Shown here one piece after another: positions 35,487 through 45,415 of a stretch of DNA of 64,000 nt. The stretch is from Lophium mytilinum (taxonomy: Eukaryota > Ascomycota > Dothideomycetes > Mytilinidiales > Mytilinidiaceae), in assembly GCA_010093605.1 (NCBI GenBank), contig MU004196.1, positions 956,255 to 1,020,254 on the forward strand, read 5' to 3'. The notes beneath the pieces are model-generated. The model did no database searches. It was not told where the DNA came from and worked only from the letters and a program-made list of their open reading frames with translations. The position numbers and the translations under genes are program-made. The first letter of the stretch is position 1; each line of letters starts with the position of its first letter.

Positions 35487-36700
35487 ATGCCTCCTCTCCG
35501 ACCCGCCCCCAAGGCTCTTCGAAGCTTGACAAAAGCCCCAGTCCGTGCCTACTCCTCCCCCGCCAGCCCACCAACCTCACCCTTCGCGCCTCGACATTTC
35601 CTCTCGATAGCGGACCTTACTCCCCAGGAACTCGCTACTCTCGTCCGAAATGCCCACAGACACAAGCAAGCAATTAAGTCCGGCTCAGTACCGAAGAACC
35701 TGCTGGGGGCATTGGCGGGAAAGACTATAACAATGACCTTCAACAAGCGCAGTACTCGAACGAGGGTGTCGACAGAGGCTGCGGTCGCTACTCTAGGAGG
35801 TCATCCTATGTTTCTGGGCAAAGATGATATTCAATTGGGTGTAAGCAGCCCCAGGAAGCCCCGTCGTGGAAGCATTCTTTCCCTACATTCGGTTAATGTT
35901 GTGACTGAACATACGAAACGCAGGTCAACGAATCAGTCATGGACACCTCCATCATCATTTCCAGTATGACGGATGGCATAGTCGCCCGTGTCGGTCCCCA
36001 CTCCGAAGTTGCAGACCTCGCAAAGCACTCCTCGGTCCCCGTCATCAACGCCCTCTGCAATGACTACCACCCTCTCCAACACCTCGCAGACCTTCTCACT
36101 ATCACCGAAACGCGAACTGCGACTTCGGGGCCTACACTCGGACTAGAAGGACTGAAAATTGCCTGGGTTGGTGACTCGAACAATGTGCTTTACGATATGT
36201 GTATTGGTGCCATGAAGCTGGGCATTAACATGGCTGTGGCCACGCCGTCTGCCTACTCTATCCCCCAATACATGAAGGATATCATACAATCGCAGGCTGC
36301 TACTGCACCACGACCTGGTACACTTACGGAGACGACAGTGCCAGAAGAGGCGATTCGTGATGCGGATATTATTGTAACTGATACATGGGTCTCTATGGGA
36401 CAAGAGGCCGAGGCCAAGGAACGCCTGAGGGCGTTTGCGGGATACCAGGTTACGAACGAATTGGCGCAGAGGGCTGGGGCAAAAGAGAATTGGCAGTTCA
36501 TGCACTGTCTTCCCAGGCATCAGGAGGAGGTCAACGATGAGGTCTTCTATGGGCCTAGGTCGGTAGTGTTCCGGGAGGGGGAGAACAGGCTGTGGACTAT
36601 GATCTGTGAGTTACATCCAACAGCGGACTTGAGGACTGAAAACTGACTTCTGGCAGCTGCTTTGGAGGCTTTCGTTGTCAACAAGGGTAAGATTGTGTGA
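35487..36700 (+). CDS. ARG3: Ornithine carbamoyltransferase, mitochondrial
   Basis: Three exons (35487-35840, 35924-36605, 36657-36700) give 359 aa. A Pro/Arg/Ser-rich presequence (PPLRPAPKALRSLTKAPVRAY) indicates mitochondrial import. The carbamoyl-phosphate motif STRTR is present (KRSTRTRVSTEAAV). HPMFLGKDDIQLGVNES crosses the first junction. The ornithine-binding region is MDTSII...NALCNDYHPLQ, and the catalytic MHCLPRHQEEV motif is intact. The enzyme makes citrulline from ornithine and carbamoyl phosphate in arginine synthesis. In filamentous fungi this gene is also called argB or arg-12. The last exon is only 44 nt and encodes ALEAFVVNKGKIV. Confidence 0.95.
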
Positions 36701-37095
36701 GTAGATCTGACAACGAGCTCGTAGCATAGGAGTTTCGGAGTTTGAATATCTTCTCGGCCAGTGAAGATTACAAAAGTTAATCGAATTCTTGCACATAGCC
36801 AGTCTGTGTTAATCTCACTAATTTTAGATATTCAACCTATTCATGTTGCTGTAGGCCATTCAACTTCTTTATTTAGATCGCCGAGTACCACAGTAGACTG
36901 AAAATACGAAGCAGCTCTATTTCCAGCTCCGCCGAGCCACGTTTCCTTCTTACGCGCAAGGGTTTCTTTCATTTCTCACACCTACTTCTAACTTTCACGG
37001 ACGAATCGTATGCGTTTGTTGTACCCTTGGCATACCACACTGCTTAAGTATACAGCTCCGAATCCAAGCTACTTAACTCTTCCTTCTGCACCGAC
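36701..37095. other. Intergenic region between OTC and the first F-box-like gene
   Basis: 395 bp with AT-rich sequence just after the OTC stop and a likely promoter for the next gene. Nothing specific was recognised. Confidence 0.5.
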
Positions 37096-37935
37096 ATGGA
37101 TTCATCCGCATACCGAGTCCTGCAGCTGCCAGAACTTCGTGAAAGAATTATCTTACAAGCCGGCCTACCGTACCTCCTACGTTACAGGCGCATCAACAAG
37201 CTCTGGGCACACACCATCGATACCTCTCCCCGCATCCAGCAAGCCCTCTACAATCGACGAATACCGAGACTTGAAGGACCACTTACAGTCCGCGCCGCGC
37301 AATACCCCAGGGACTGCTACCACCTCGATTTTTGTGCCTCATGCTGGCGCCACCACAACGAGCATCTACAGGATGAACACATTAATCCGCTTCTACGGGA
37401 ACCTCAGTCGAAGTGGTTCTCCTCGCGCTTCTCGCCAGAATTCCCAAGCGAGCTGCAATGCTGGACCTTGACAGACGACGGGAAAGTGCAGTTCAGCTAC
37501 CGCGCCTCCTTAGTCTACCACACCCTCTCAGCCTACTTAGCTTCTTTCGTCTACACTTACTTCGATCACCTGCCCCAAGAACTAGCCACTGGTTCGTGGC
37601 GGGACGCTTATGTCATCATCCCACCGGTATCGCGGATTCTTATACGCGGCAGTGACATTCTCGGTGGGGCCATCCATAAGGAGTCTGTCGTCCTTGCGGC
37701 GTCCGAGAGTGTCCGCGTGGGCGAGGTTTTCGATGCGATGGAGGAGATCAGGAAGTCTAAACTACTGAGCCGCCTTCTGCTGGAAAGAACTGTTCTCGCT
37801 ATTGTTAGTGTGGTGGCCTGTTATTATGTGCCTTTAGGAGATGAGTTTTGGCTGCGAGTTCATGCCTCAGCTAGGTTTGTTCCAATGTGCGCACGCCTGT
37901 TTGGCCCGTACTTATTAAAGTGGTGTCTCTTCTAG
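37096..37935 (+). CDS. F-box-like protein, tandem paralogue A
   Basis: An intronless 279-aa protein. The N-terminal segment LQLPELRERIILQAGLPYLL and RYRRINKLWAHTI has the spacing of a divergent fungal F-box, with the W-x-x-x-I ending typical of this group. The middle has Cys/His pairs (FCASCWRHHNEHLQDEHINP). A conserved block ATGSWRDAYVIIPPVSRI and VRVGEVFDAMEEIRK are shared with the neighbour at 38501-39367. Near the C-terminus a hydrophobic stretch (VLAIVSVVACYYVPL) could be a membrane segment. F-box proteins link substrates to SCF ubiquitin ligases, but here that role is only inferred from the N-terminus. Confidence 0.7.
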   Translation: MDSSAYRVLQLPELRERIILQAGLPYLLRYRRINKLWAHTIDTSPRIQQALYNRRIPRLEGPLTVRAAQYPRDCYHLDFCASCWRHHNEHLQDEHINPLLREPQSKWFSSRFSPEFPSELQCWTLTDDGKVQFSYRASLVYHTLSAYLASFVYTYFDHLPQELATGSWRDAYVIIPPVSRILIRGSDILGGAIHKESVVLAASESVRVGEVFDAMEEIRKSKLLSRLLLERTVLAIVSVVACYYVPLGDEFWLRVHASARFVPMCARLFGPYLLKWCLF

Positions 37936-38500
37936 GCCTCCTAGACTACTACTGGGGCATGTTCTTTTTCTAAGATGTTACAAGAGTTGAGCGGTTTCCT
38001 ACAAAATTTTAGTATTCTTTAACTACTACTGCTAGTGACATTCGACACCAAAACTTCTCTTTTCATCAAGTGCTGAGTTATCAATTCCGAAAACTCTTGG
38101 CTTCTGCTTTAGTGCTCCGGTGCAGGCCGAGCGTGTATACAGACCGGTCAAGATAAATATCTTTGAGTTCATTGGAATGTTTGCATAGACGTTAGGGCAC
38201 TCACCACGGGCGCAGAGGAGTGCGAGATCTGGCAACGAGGCACTCTATCTCCTGTTCATGTGGGTGACTTCTGCTCAAAAATCGAACCACGGTTGACATG
38301 AGAGTCAACCAAACCCGCTTTCAACTCAGTATAGCCACATTTCTTTTTGCAACCCGCATCTCTTTTTCTTCATCAAGCGTTTCCAACAGTACTCGGCCAG
38401 ACACCAACTCCTAAGCACCATAGTCAAAATAGGGTTGCTTCGGCCCACCGCGCTCTCCTCTCTTCGCACGTTTGTTCAGGCCTGCTATAATTACCTGAAA
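37936..38500. other. Intergenic region between the two F-box-like paralogues
   Basis: 565 bp between the tandem paralogues. It must hold the promoter of paralogue B. No additional gene or repeat was seen. Confidence 0.5.
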
Positions 38501-39367
38501 ATGTCCAACTCCACGCTCGAAGCACCTGCCAGCTCTTCCACCCCCATCAACACCGAATCACCCACCCACGGCGTCCTCCACTGCCCCGAACTCCTCGAAA
38601 ACATCCTCTCCCAAACCAAATCCCCCCACTTCCACCTCCAACGCTACAAACGCGTCAGCAGATTCTGGACCGCCACCATCGCCGCCTCTCCCATCCTCCA
38701 ACACGCTCTCTGGACCCGCCGACTCCCGCGTCTGGAAACCCAGACCGAACTCACATGCCGCCGCATGAAAAGTGAAGAGCAGCGCGACGGTCTTTTTGAC
38801 GTCTTGATCGCGGCGGCATGCCACATGGAAGTCTACCAATGCAGAACATGCTCGCGCGCCCACGACTTCCTTTCCGACGAGCACATCCACCCAGTCCTCC
38901 AGGGCCCCTTTCTGAAAGGTCCGTTTTCGTACTTCGCGCCGCCGAAGCGGGAGGGCTCGCTCTGCTGGTGCTTGGCGGAGGATGGCACGCCGCAGTTCAC
39001 TTACTCGACGTCTTTCCCGCTGACATTGAAAAAACCTCCTGGAGAACTGGCGGCTGGATCGTGGCGCGACGCCTACGCGCTGCTGCCGCCAGTGTCGAGG
39101 ATCTATGTATGCGGCGAGGTAGGGTACAGCTCTGGGATGGGGGAGGTGAGAGCGGGCGAGGGCGATGACGGCGTGCGGGTGGGGCAGGTTTTTGATGAGA
39201 TGGTGCGCTGGAGGAGGAAGGGGGCGGTTTTGAAGGGGGTTGCGATACTTTGCGTTTTACTTGCGGTCGGGGGCGTGGTTTGGCGGGAGGGCTGGTTGGG
39301 TGTGGGGTTGAGGTTTGAGAGGGCTTTGGGGCGGCGTTTGGGGGGTTTGGTCTTGGGGTTTGTGTGA
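38501..39367 (+). CDS. F-box-like protein, tandem paralogue B
   Basis: An intronless 288-aa protein. After a Ser/Thr-rich leader it has LHCPELLENILSQTKSP and RYKRVSRFWTATI, an F-box-like segment. Shared landmarks with paralogue A are FLSDEHIHPVLQ, AAGSWRDAYALLPPVSRI and VRVGQVFDEMVRW. A Cys-rich patch (YQCRTCSRAHDF) matches the CASCW patch of paralogue A. A hydrophobic run (GVAILCVLLAVGGVVW) lies about 45 residues from the end. The GC content is higher than in paralogue A, and the C-terminal part is Gly/Arg-rich. The start is the first ATG in frame, since the longer frame begins with TTG. Confidence 0.7.
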   Translation: MSNSTLEAPASSSTPINTESPTHGVLHCPELLENILSQTKSPHFHLQRYKRVSRFWTATIAASPILQHALWTRRLPRLETQTELTCRRMKSEEQRDGLFDVLIAAACHMEVYQCRTCSRAHDFLSDEHIHPVLQGPFLKGPFSYFAPPKREGSLCWCLAEDGTPQFTYSTSFPLTLKKPPGELAAGSWRDAYALLPPVSRIYVCGEVGYSSGMGEVRAGEGDDGVRVGQVFDEMVRWRRKGAVLKGVAILCVLLAVGGVVWREGWLGVGLRFERALGRRLGGLVLGFV

Positions 39368-40630
39368 TGCATGGGAGAGGATTTAGAAAGGAAGAGGATT
39401 TGTTTAGGTTATTTGGCTATACTTATTACGAGCATAGTGACATATACGCCGGTTCTAGTAAAAGTATAGATTAGCAAGAGTTTGGTTTAGACGGTAGGGT
39501 TGTTCACGATCCCTGTAGGCTCTTAACAGTTTAAGAATGCCTAGGTCTAACAGCTTCTCTGGTAATGAAAATTGCGGCATTACTAGTAACAAGTGTGGTA
39601 TCGTGAGGTGAGATGCCTAGAAAACATGAGCAGCTGTAACGACACCGACAGCGCTGAATGTAATAGTGTGATGTAAGAGGCCTTAAAACTATGAGCAGCG
39701 TCTTCCCCCCTCACCTACTCTTTATATCTTCAGTAAAAAATTAACTACGTTTAGAGGGTGGTGAACGCGTGGTGGGTGAAGCTATAAAGAAGGAAGACTT
39801 GACAGGACGAAATTGCCAGAAAACCGCGTCGGAGGCATCTCCCTAGCTGTGATGGACTGCACTGAGCAGGTCGTGGCGTTGTGGTAAATGAATATAAATG
39901 GGGCTGAGCGTTTAGCATGTGTATATATTTCGAAACATTCCTTGGCTTTCTCAAGTTACAGCGGCATAGTGGTATGCTCTAGTGAGGCCGACCTAAGAAG
40001 CGACTACACCACCTGGGGCTCACTTGTCTTATCACCACCGGGGTGGATGTAACTTTTTGCAGTTCGATTCCCACGTGTGCCACCTCTTTTTCTCATTTCG
40101 CGACACCATTCTTTTTTAGTTGTTGGCTCTATCTATCTACCATCGACGCACCCTATCGCTTAACACTTCTTGTTTTGTCTTGTAACCTGTCCATATTGAA
40201 CTCGATTTGCTGTTACGCCAGCGCTTCCTGATTCTATCCTTACTCCTCACTCCTTGATTACCTAGGAGGAGCCGATTCATCCACGGGTAAATCGTTACAT
40301 CCAGTCATCCTCATAGCCCTCTTCTTCAGCTTCTTATTGAAGTTTAACCTCGCGTCTACCCTGCTCCGGTTGACGGGATGACGCCGCGGGTACTAATGGT
40401 GGTTCCCATTGCCGTGTTCTTCAACCTCGAAATTTCTAATCACTTATTTTTTCCAGCCAAGAAGGTCCAAGTCATGGTCATATTGTTCCCTATGGCGTCA
40501 GACTTCTCAAACTTGACTATTTTTATTCTTCGTAGTCCGAGTTTTCCTAGCGGTGGAATGCCGTATTTCGATCTTCTGTGTCTTTGCTTGAAGGAGGCTT
40601 GGCGTACCGTTTCATCTTCTTTGCGTCCGA
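39368..40630. other. Intergenic region with a tRNA-like fragment
   Basis: About 1.26 kb between convergent-side neighbours (paralogue B and the CCE1 stop). It contains a B-box-like GTTCGATTCCC near 40061-40071 followed by a T-run, described under findings. Several short open frames are not convincing. Confidence 0.4.
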
Positions 40631-41983
40631 TTATTTCCCTTTCTTTGCTGATAAGGTGCCGTTTTTACTCTTTTTTGCCGTGTCATCGGTTGCTTCGATC
40701 TTCGGCTTTATTTCTTTGCATTTCGGTTTGCTAAGCCTTTTCTTGGAAATGGCCTGAGGATCTTCCTTCTCTAATTCCTTTCCTTTCCCTGTAGGTGAAG
40801 TAATCTTCTTTCTACTCTTTTTTGCTGGGGCATCCGATTTCGCCCCCGCAATGTCATCAATAAGCCCAGCTTCGCCATCACTGTCGATCTTGACCCTAGC
40901 TCCCTCCCATGCTACCCAGGCGGCAGCCTGTAGGAAGCAATCCGCAAGATCATCAAACTTCCTGGGATTTCCGCTAACCGGAATCTTCGTTTTTGGCTTT
41001 GCCCTCGATGCGGGTGAGCACAGTGTCAGCCTGGTCGCCTCCGCCTCTTCCGAGAACGAGAACGTAAGTGGGATGATCGACTCCAGTCTCTGTGTCTCCT
41101 CCTTACTCCCGCCTGAAGGGTGAGACGAGAAATTCGGACCTGACAGCCACGAGCGCACAAGTTTGACCTTCTGTGGCTTCTTGACTTTTCCTCGTGCCAA
41201 CACACTAGTCTCTTCCGTCCCAATCACTTCGCCTTCTGCACCGAGTACCGCTTTGGTCCTCACTCTGGGGACCTTCTCAGGATCCACCCAAAATGCTCCC
41301 ACGCGCGCTGGACTGACGTCGAACACAGACGGGAACTCCTTCTTCGTCGATTTCGAATGAGAGGCTGTTTGGCGCAGGCTTTCGAGTATAGCCCACAGCA
41401 TACCCTCCAACATATTCACCCGCACAGTCCACTCCTGAATCGCAGCACCACCGCCAGAACGGTACCTCTGCCGCTCAATGAGAATGATATCCGGCTCATA
41501 CGGCAGTAGAATCCGAGTGAGGAGAGCGTATGCCGTAGCAGCCAAGTTGCGGGGATGAAACGGATCATCCGGGGCATCTTCGCCATCTGAGTCTTTAGGG
41601 GCGGGATCGGAACTCTTCTGCGCGGTTTCCCATGCGACGTCTATGCGGCGCCAAGCGATGGTGCTCATGTGGCCTTTCGGACTTGCTGGCTTCTTGGTCG
41701 TAGATTTTAGCTCTAGCTTGACGTCTGCGACGCAGAAGGCCAGGTTCTTAATGCCCATGTCGACGCTGAGGAGTCTAGTCGTTCCGTTGTCCTTTCGTGA
41801 TGGGTCGGAGATGCCTTCTGAACCGAGAGTACTGGTTGTGTTACCGATGGATATGGGCAGGCGGGGCGTTTTGAGGTCTTGGGCTAGCCGTGCTTGGAGC
41901 ACCGGTCTCGTGCCATTGGCTGGGCTACCAATACGCGCGAGGAGGGCTTTTAACTCTGCTATCGTGATTCTTTTGGCGGACAT
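40631..41983 (-). CDS. CCE1: Mitochondrial Holliday junction resolvase with SAP domain
   Basis: An intronless 450-aa protein. Residues 6-36 form a SAP DNA-binding motif (ITIAELKALLARIGSPANGT). The RNase H-like nuclease core follows: LLSVDMGIKNLAF (Asp75), DIILIERQRYR (Glu170) and FDDLADCFLQAAAW (Asp344, Asp345, Asp348), the acidic set of the Cce1/Ydc2 family. The enzyme cuts four-way junctions in mitochondrial DNA. A Ser/Lys-rich insert separates the first and second motifs, and a long Lys-rich tail of about 75 residues follows the core. No clear cleavable presequence is visible, so import may use the basic N-terminus. The start is the ATG at 41983. Confidence 0.9.
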   Translation of the reverse strand: MSAKRITIAELKALLARIGSPANGTRPVLQARLAQDLKTPRLPISIGNTTSTLGSEGISDPSRKDNGTTRLLSVDMGIKNLAFCVADVKLELKSTTKKPASPKGHMSTIAWRRIDVAWETAQKSSDPAPKDSDGEDAPDDPFHPRNLAATAYALLTRILLPYEPDIILIERQRYRSGGGAAIQEWTVRVNMLEGMLWAILESLRQTASHSKSTKKEFPSVFDVSPARVGAFWVDPEKVPRVRTKAVLGAEGEVIGTEETSVLARGKVKKPQKVKLVRSWLSGPNFSSHPSGGSKEETQRLESIIPLTFSFSEEAEATRLTLCSPASRAKPKTKIPVSGNPRKFDDLADCFLQAAAWVAWEGARVKIDSDGEAGLIDDIAGAKSDAPAKKSRKKITSPTGKGKELEKEDPQAISKKRLSKPKCKEIKPKIEATDDTAKKSKNGTLSAKKGK

Positions 41984-42940
41984 TTTGGAGGGTCAGGGAG
42001 TGATGTGTGTAGCACGCGTCGAGATGTGCGAAAAGAAGGGGTGATGGAGACGTCTTTCAATTCCGACTTTCATCTTAGATTGTGCGTGACCGATATAACA
42101 GAGTGTAAAGTCCACTGTTAACGTAACATAAATGCCTTCGAATGCTCATGACCATGTATAGCGAGAGTAGAAAGACGATAAATTTTCACGACGCGTAGTG
42201 GTTTTTGGAACGTGATTAAAGAAAACGCCAAAGATTTGGGAAAGACGTGGTAGAGACTAGTAGCACAGAAGGACGGTTTGACTAGACATGATGCACACTT
42301 GTATAGCCATGATGATGCCAAATATTGAGACTGATGGAGATGCTAGGTGAGGTAGTTTAGCGCAGCCTCGAGACGGGTTCTAAGCCATCACGTGATTTTC
42401 GGTTCCGCTCACCACTTCAGGCCCCGGGACTGCGATCCTTACTTCCCTAACACTTCATCAAACTTTAGTCGCGCATTTTGTTCTCATCAAAATCAAAGCT
42501 TTCGAGCTAGAAGTGGACGGATCATTTCTAACCATAAGATCCTAATAGATTATCCCTCCTTTATTTACAGCTTTCTTGCGCATGCTGTGAACAACTTGGC
42601 AGACTTGCGTGCCGTCAAAAATTACATCCACGCAATGGTTTCGGCGAGACCTCAACTTCCTCGTCGTCAGCCTGCAAGGCCGCATACGGTTCCGTTGGAC
42701 ACCTTACAGCCGACACAAGATGACGAGGAATCAGACAACCTAATTGCACTTGCGAGTACTCAAGTACTTGCTTAAATGTTTTGGTTAAGCCAGCCTCGTG
42801 TATTTTTATTACTTCTATGTACCCTCGTGTATTTGTATTACTTCTATGTACCCTCATCTATCCGTATTACTTCTATGGAGCCTCATCTATTAGTATTACC
42901 TCTACGCAACCTCATCAGCCGGTGCTCTTCGTGTAGCAAT
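41984..42940. other. Intergenic region with a 29-bp minisatellite
   Basis: 957 bp between the CCE1 start and the glycosyltransferase stop. A tandem repeat occupies 42794-42917. A 127-codon frame at 42392-42775 is not convincing. Confidence 0.5.
42794..42917. repeat. 29-bp tandem repeat, about 4.3 units
   Basis: Units starting CCTCRTST lie at 42794, 42823, 42852, 42881 and a partial one at 42910, an exact 29-bp period. Each unit carries TATTACTTCTATG with few changes. The array ends 24 bp before the glycosyltransferase stop codon. Confidence 0.85.
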
Positions 42941-45415
42941 CTACCCACCCTTCCCATAGAGTGCCCATGAACCGTCAATAATAAACGTTCCCACGAACAG
43001 CACAATAACGTACACTAGCGTCACCCCCCAAATAATCTCCCGCAGCAGCGGCAAAAACCCCCACACTTGCTTAATCTCCGCATGCTTCGGATACCCAGCG
43101 CCCGTCTTCTCGTCAAAATTCATCATATCATCGCGATCCGGCACCGTTGGCGGGGAAAACATATACACAACCGGGACGAGGTACGAGAGGAGAAGAAACA
43201 GCCACCACGTTGGCGGCAGCAAGCTATTAACCATCAGATGGCGCAGCGCCTGCTTGACATCTCCGGTCTCCTGGCCAATCTTCCACGCACGCCACCAGTC
43301 GATGCCAGCGGCGCCGAGGCAGTACAGCACGAAGACGACGAAGAAGTAGAGGCGGCAGTGGATGCCCATGAGCTTGATACGGGTCCAGAGGGACGCGCGG
43401 AGAGTGGCGCTGCGCTCTTTCAGGCGGTCGCGGATGGAGCCGGAGGCGACGAAGGCAATTTCTTTGCCCCCAGCCCATTTGGGCAGGATGTAGCAACGCA
43501 GGATGGTGATGGCGAAGTAGGGTGTCATGAATTGCCAGGCCATGGAGCCGCGTTGGCCTTGGATGTAGCCAGAGGGCAGGGTGAGGACGATTTCGTTGAT
43601 GCGCAGGGAGACTACCCAGATGGCGCAGAGCCGGATTTGCCAGCGGAGCTGCGTGAAGGTTGTGTAGACCATTAGGTCGCGGCCCCAGTATAGGAGCGCG
43701 GGGATGATGAAGCAGGCGATGAAGACGGGGATGGCCATCATGGTGTTAAAGGCGAAAGTGAAGATGCACCAGCGTTGCTTGAATGTCATGTGCTTGGTCT
43801 TCAGGACGGCGGTTAGAGAAATACATATTGTGGTTGAAGTTTGCTTACATTTTTGCCTGGTAAACCCCAGTTGAGTTCCTGTGCAGTTTCGAGAGTGCCT
43901 ACAGCCCACCGGGTTCGTTGCTTAAGATCTGCAATGTGTCAGCGGGGTTCCGTCTTCCCGACTGTGGTGTTACTTACGGCTGATGATGCTTTCGGGGACC
44001 ATGCCTACTTGCATAAACTCATGCAGATACGCAGTTTGGTAACCCATACCGTTCATCTGAGATGAGAGTAGCTGATCTTCAGCCATGGACGGCGTAGGCC
44101 TGGTTTATAGTGTCAATAGTGTCTCAGAGGGTATCAAAATCATGGAAATCTTACCAGCCGCCCATCTCATCAAGGATGAATCTCTTGAAGACGACGCCAC
44201 TGCCCGTACACCATGCTGCTCCCATGTGGTCTTTCCGTAGCTCCAAGTAGTGAATAAATTCGCAGATCGACTGGCAGATGGGGTCATCCGCGGGCACATT
44301 CCAGAACGTTTGTGGTGGAGAGATGAGACCAAGCATCGGGTCGCGGAGGAGGTGCGGCAGTAGAGCCCGCAACCAGGCAGGATCTGGGATCATGTCGGCA
44401 TCCAATGTAGCCAGATACTCGGCAGCACCTCCAGGAAGATGGACTGCGTAGTCGATGCCGGATTGCAAGTTTCCTGCTTTGAAATGGTGGGGAACGCCAG
44501 GAAGTTTGACGCGAGCCTGATAGACCAACTGCGGATACTCTTTCAGCAAGGGGACAAGAGCTTCTTGGAGTTTGTCGTCGTTGTCATCGTCGCAGATAAT
44601 GATTCGGTATCGATCGCGGGGATAGTCAATATTACAGGCGGCTCGAACAGTGTTGATGATCATGGGAACAACCTCTCCACACGTGGTGAAGAGCACATCA
44701 ACTGCCGGCACTGCATCGCCTCCGAGACGCAATTTTGGCCGTTTGCGGTCACCGATTGATAGCAACAAAACGCCCATCCAGGAGAGATAGGGCACTGTCG
44801 TCTCGTTAGCTCCGGTCTACTGGACATTTCAAGTAGCTTACTCAAGATAATTCCCTCTATGCAGATGAAAATCCACGATGCGTCTGCCAACCCTCCGTAA
44901 CTCTTGCGGAATTGGTAGTTGCAAAAGATTCGGTAGCAATAGTACACAGAGTACGTGATGAACACCCAGGTAATGACGAACGGGTGGATCAGGATCAGCT
45001 TGCGGTGCCATGGTTTGACCAAGTCAATGTCATCGTAGATCGACAGCTGCTCGATGATGTAGTCGCCTGGATCATATCGATGGCTGTAGGCGACTTTGCC
45101 TTCTTTAGGCTCAGGATGCTGCTCTGGATCATTGACGGGGCCGATATGATCTGCGGACGAGCTCGAGGTAGAGTCGTTCTCGAAAGGGCTTCGAACATGC
45201 CCGGGAGAGCTCGTAGCTGAACTGTCCACCAAAAGGCCGTGGCGTAGAGGGGCTACCGCGGGCGTCGAAATGCTTTCCGAGGTGCTGGATGTGTTCGAAC
45301 TGGACTGGTTGTGGTAGACAGTACCTGAAGTAGGCTGTGGTGAGGTGATGGCAAGATGGAGAGAGCTTGACGCGGCGCTGCTATCGGGATCACTGAAAGG
45401 GTCCTGGGTAGCCAT
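42941..45415 (-). CDS. Family 2 membrane glycosyltransferase (cellulose-synthase-like)
   Basis: Five exons (45415-44842, 44794-44155, 44099-43978, 43928-43849, 43792-42941) give 755 aa. A Ser-rich cytoplasmic N-terminus precedes transmembrane segments (ILIHPFVITWVFITYSVYY, IFICIEGIILMPYLSWMGVL). The GT2 catalytic domain has TTCGEVVPMI, CDDDNDD, TLDADMIPD (DxD), CTGSGVVFKR, MAEDQLL (the acidic base region) and QRTRWAVG (the QxxRW motif). At least four further hydrophobic segments follow. This architecture is that of processive polysaccharide synthases, and it resembles the fungal GT2 needed for hyphal growth and the outer cell surface in Zymoseptoria. The polymer made is unknown. The upstream frame has only a TTG, so the ATG at 45415 is the start. 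The gene borders the AT-rich transposon block. Confidence 0.88.

Noticed and set aside
42392-42775. 127-codon plus-strand frame between CCE1 and the glycosyltransferase
   Set aside because: There is no family resemblance, and the opposite strand is also open over part of it.
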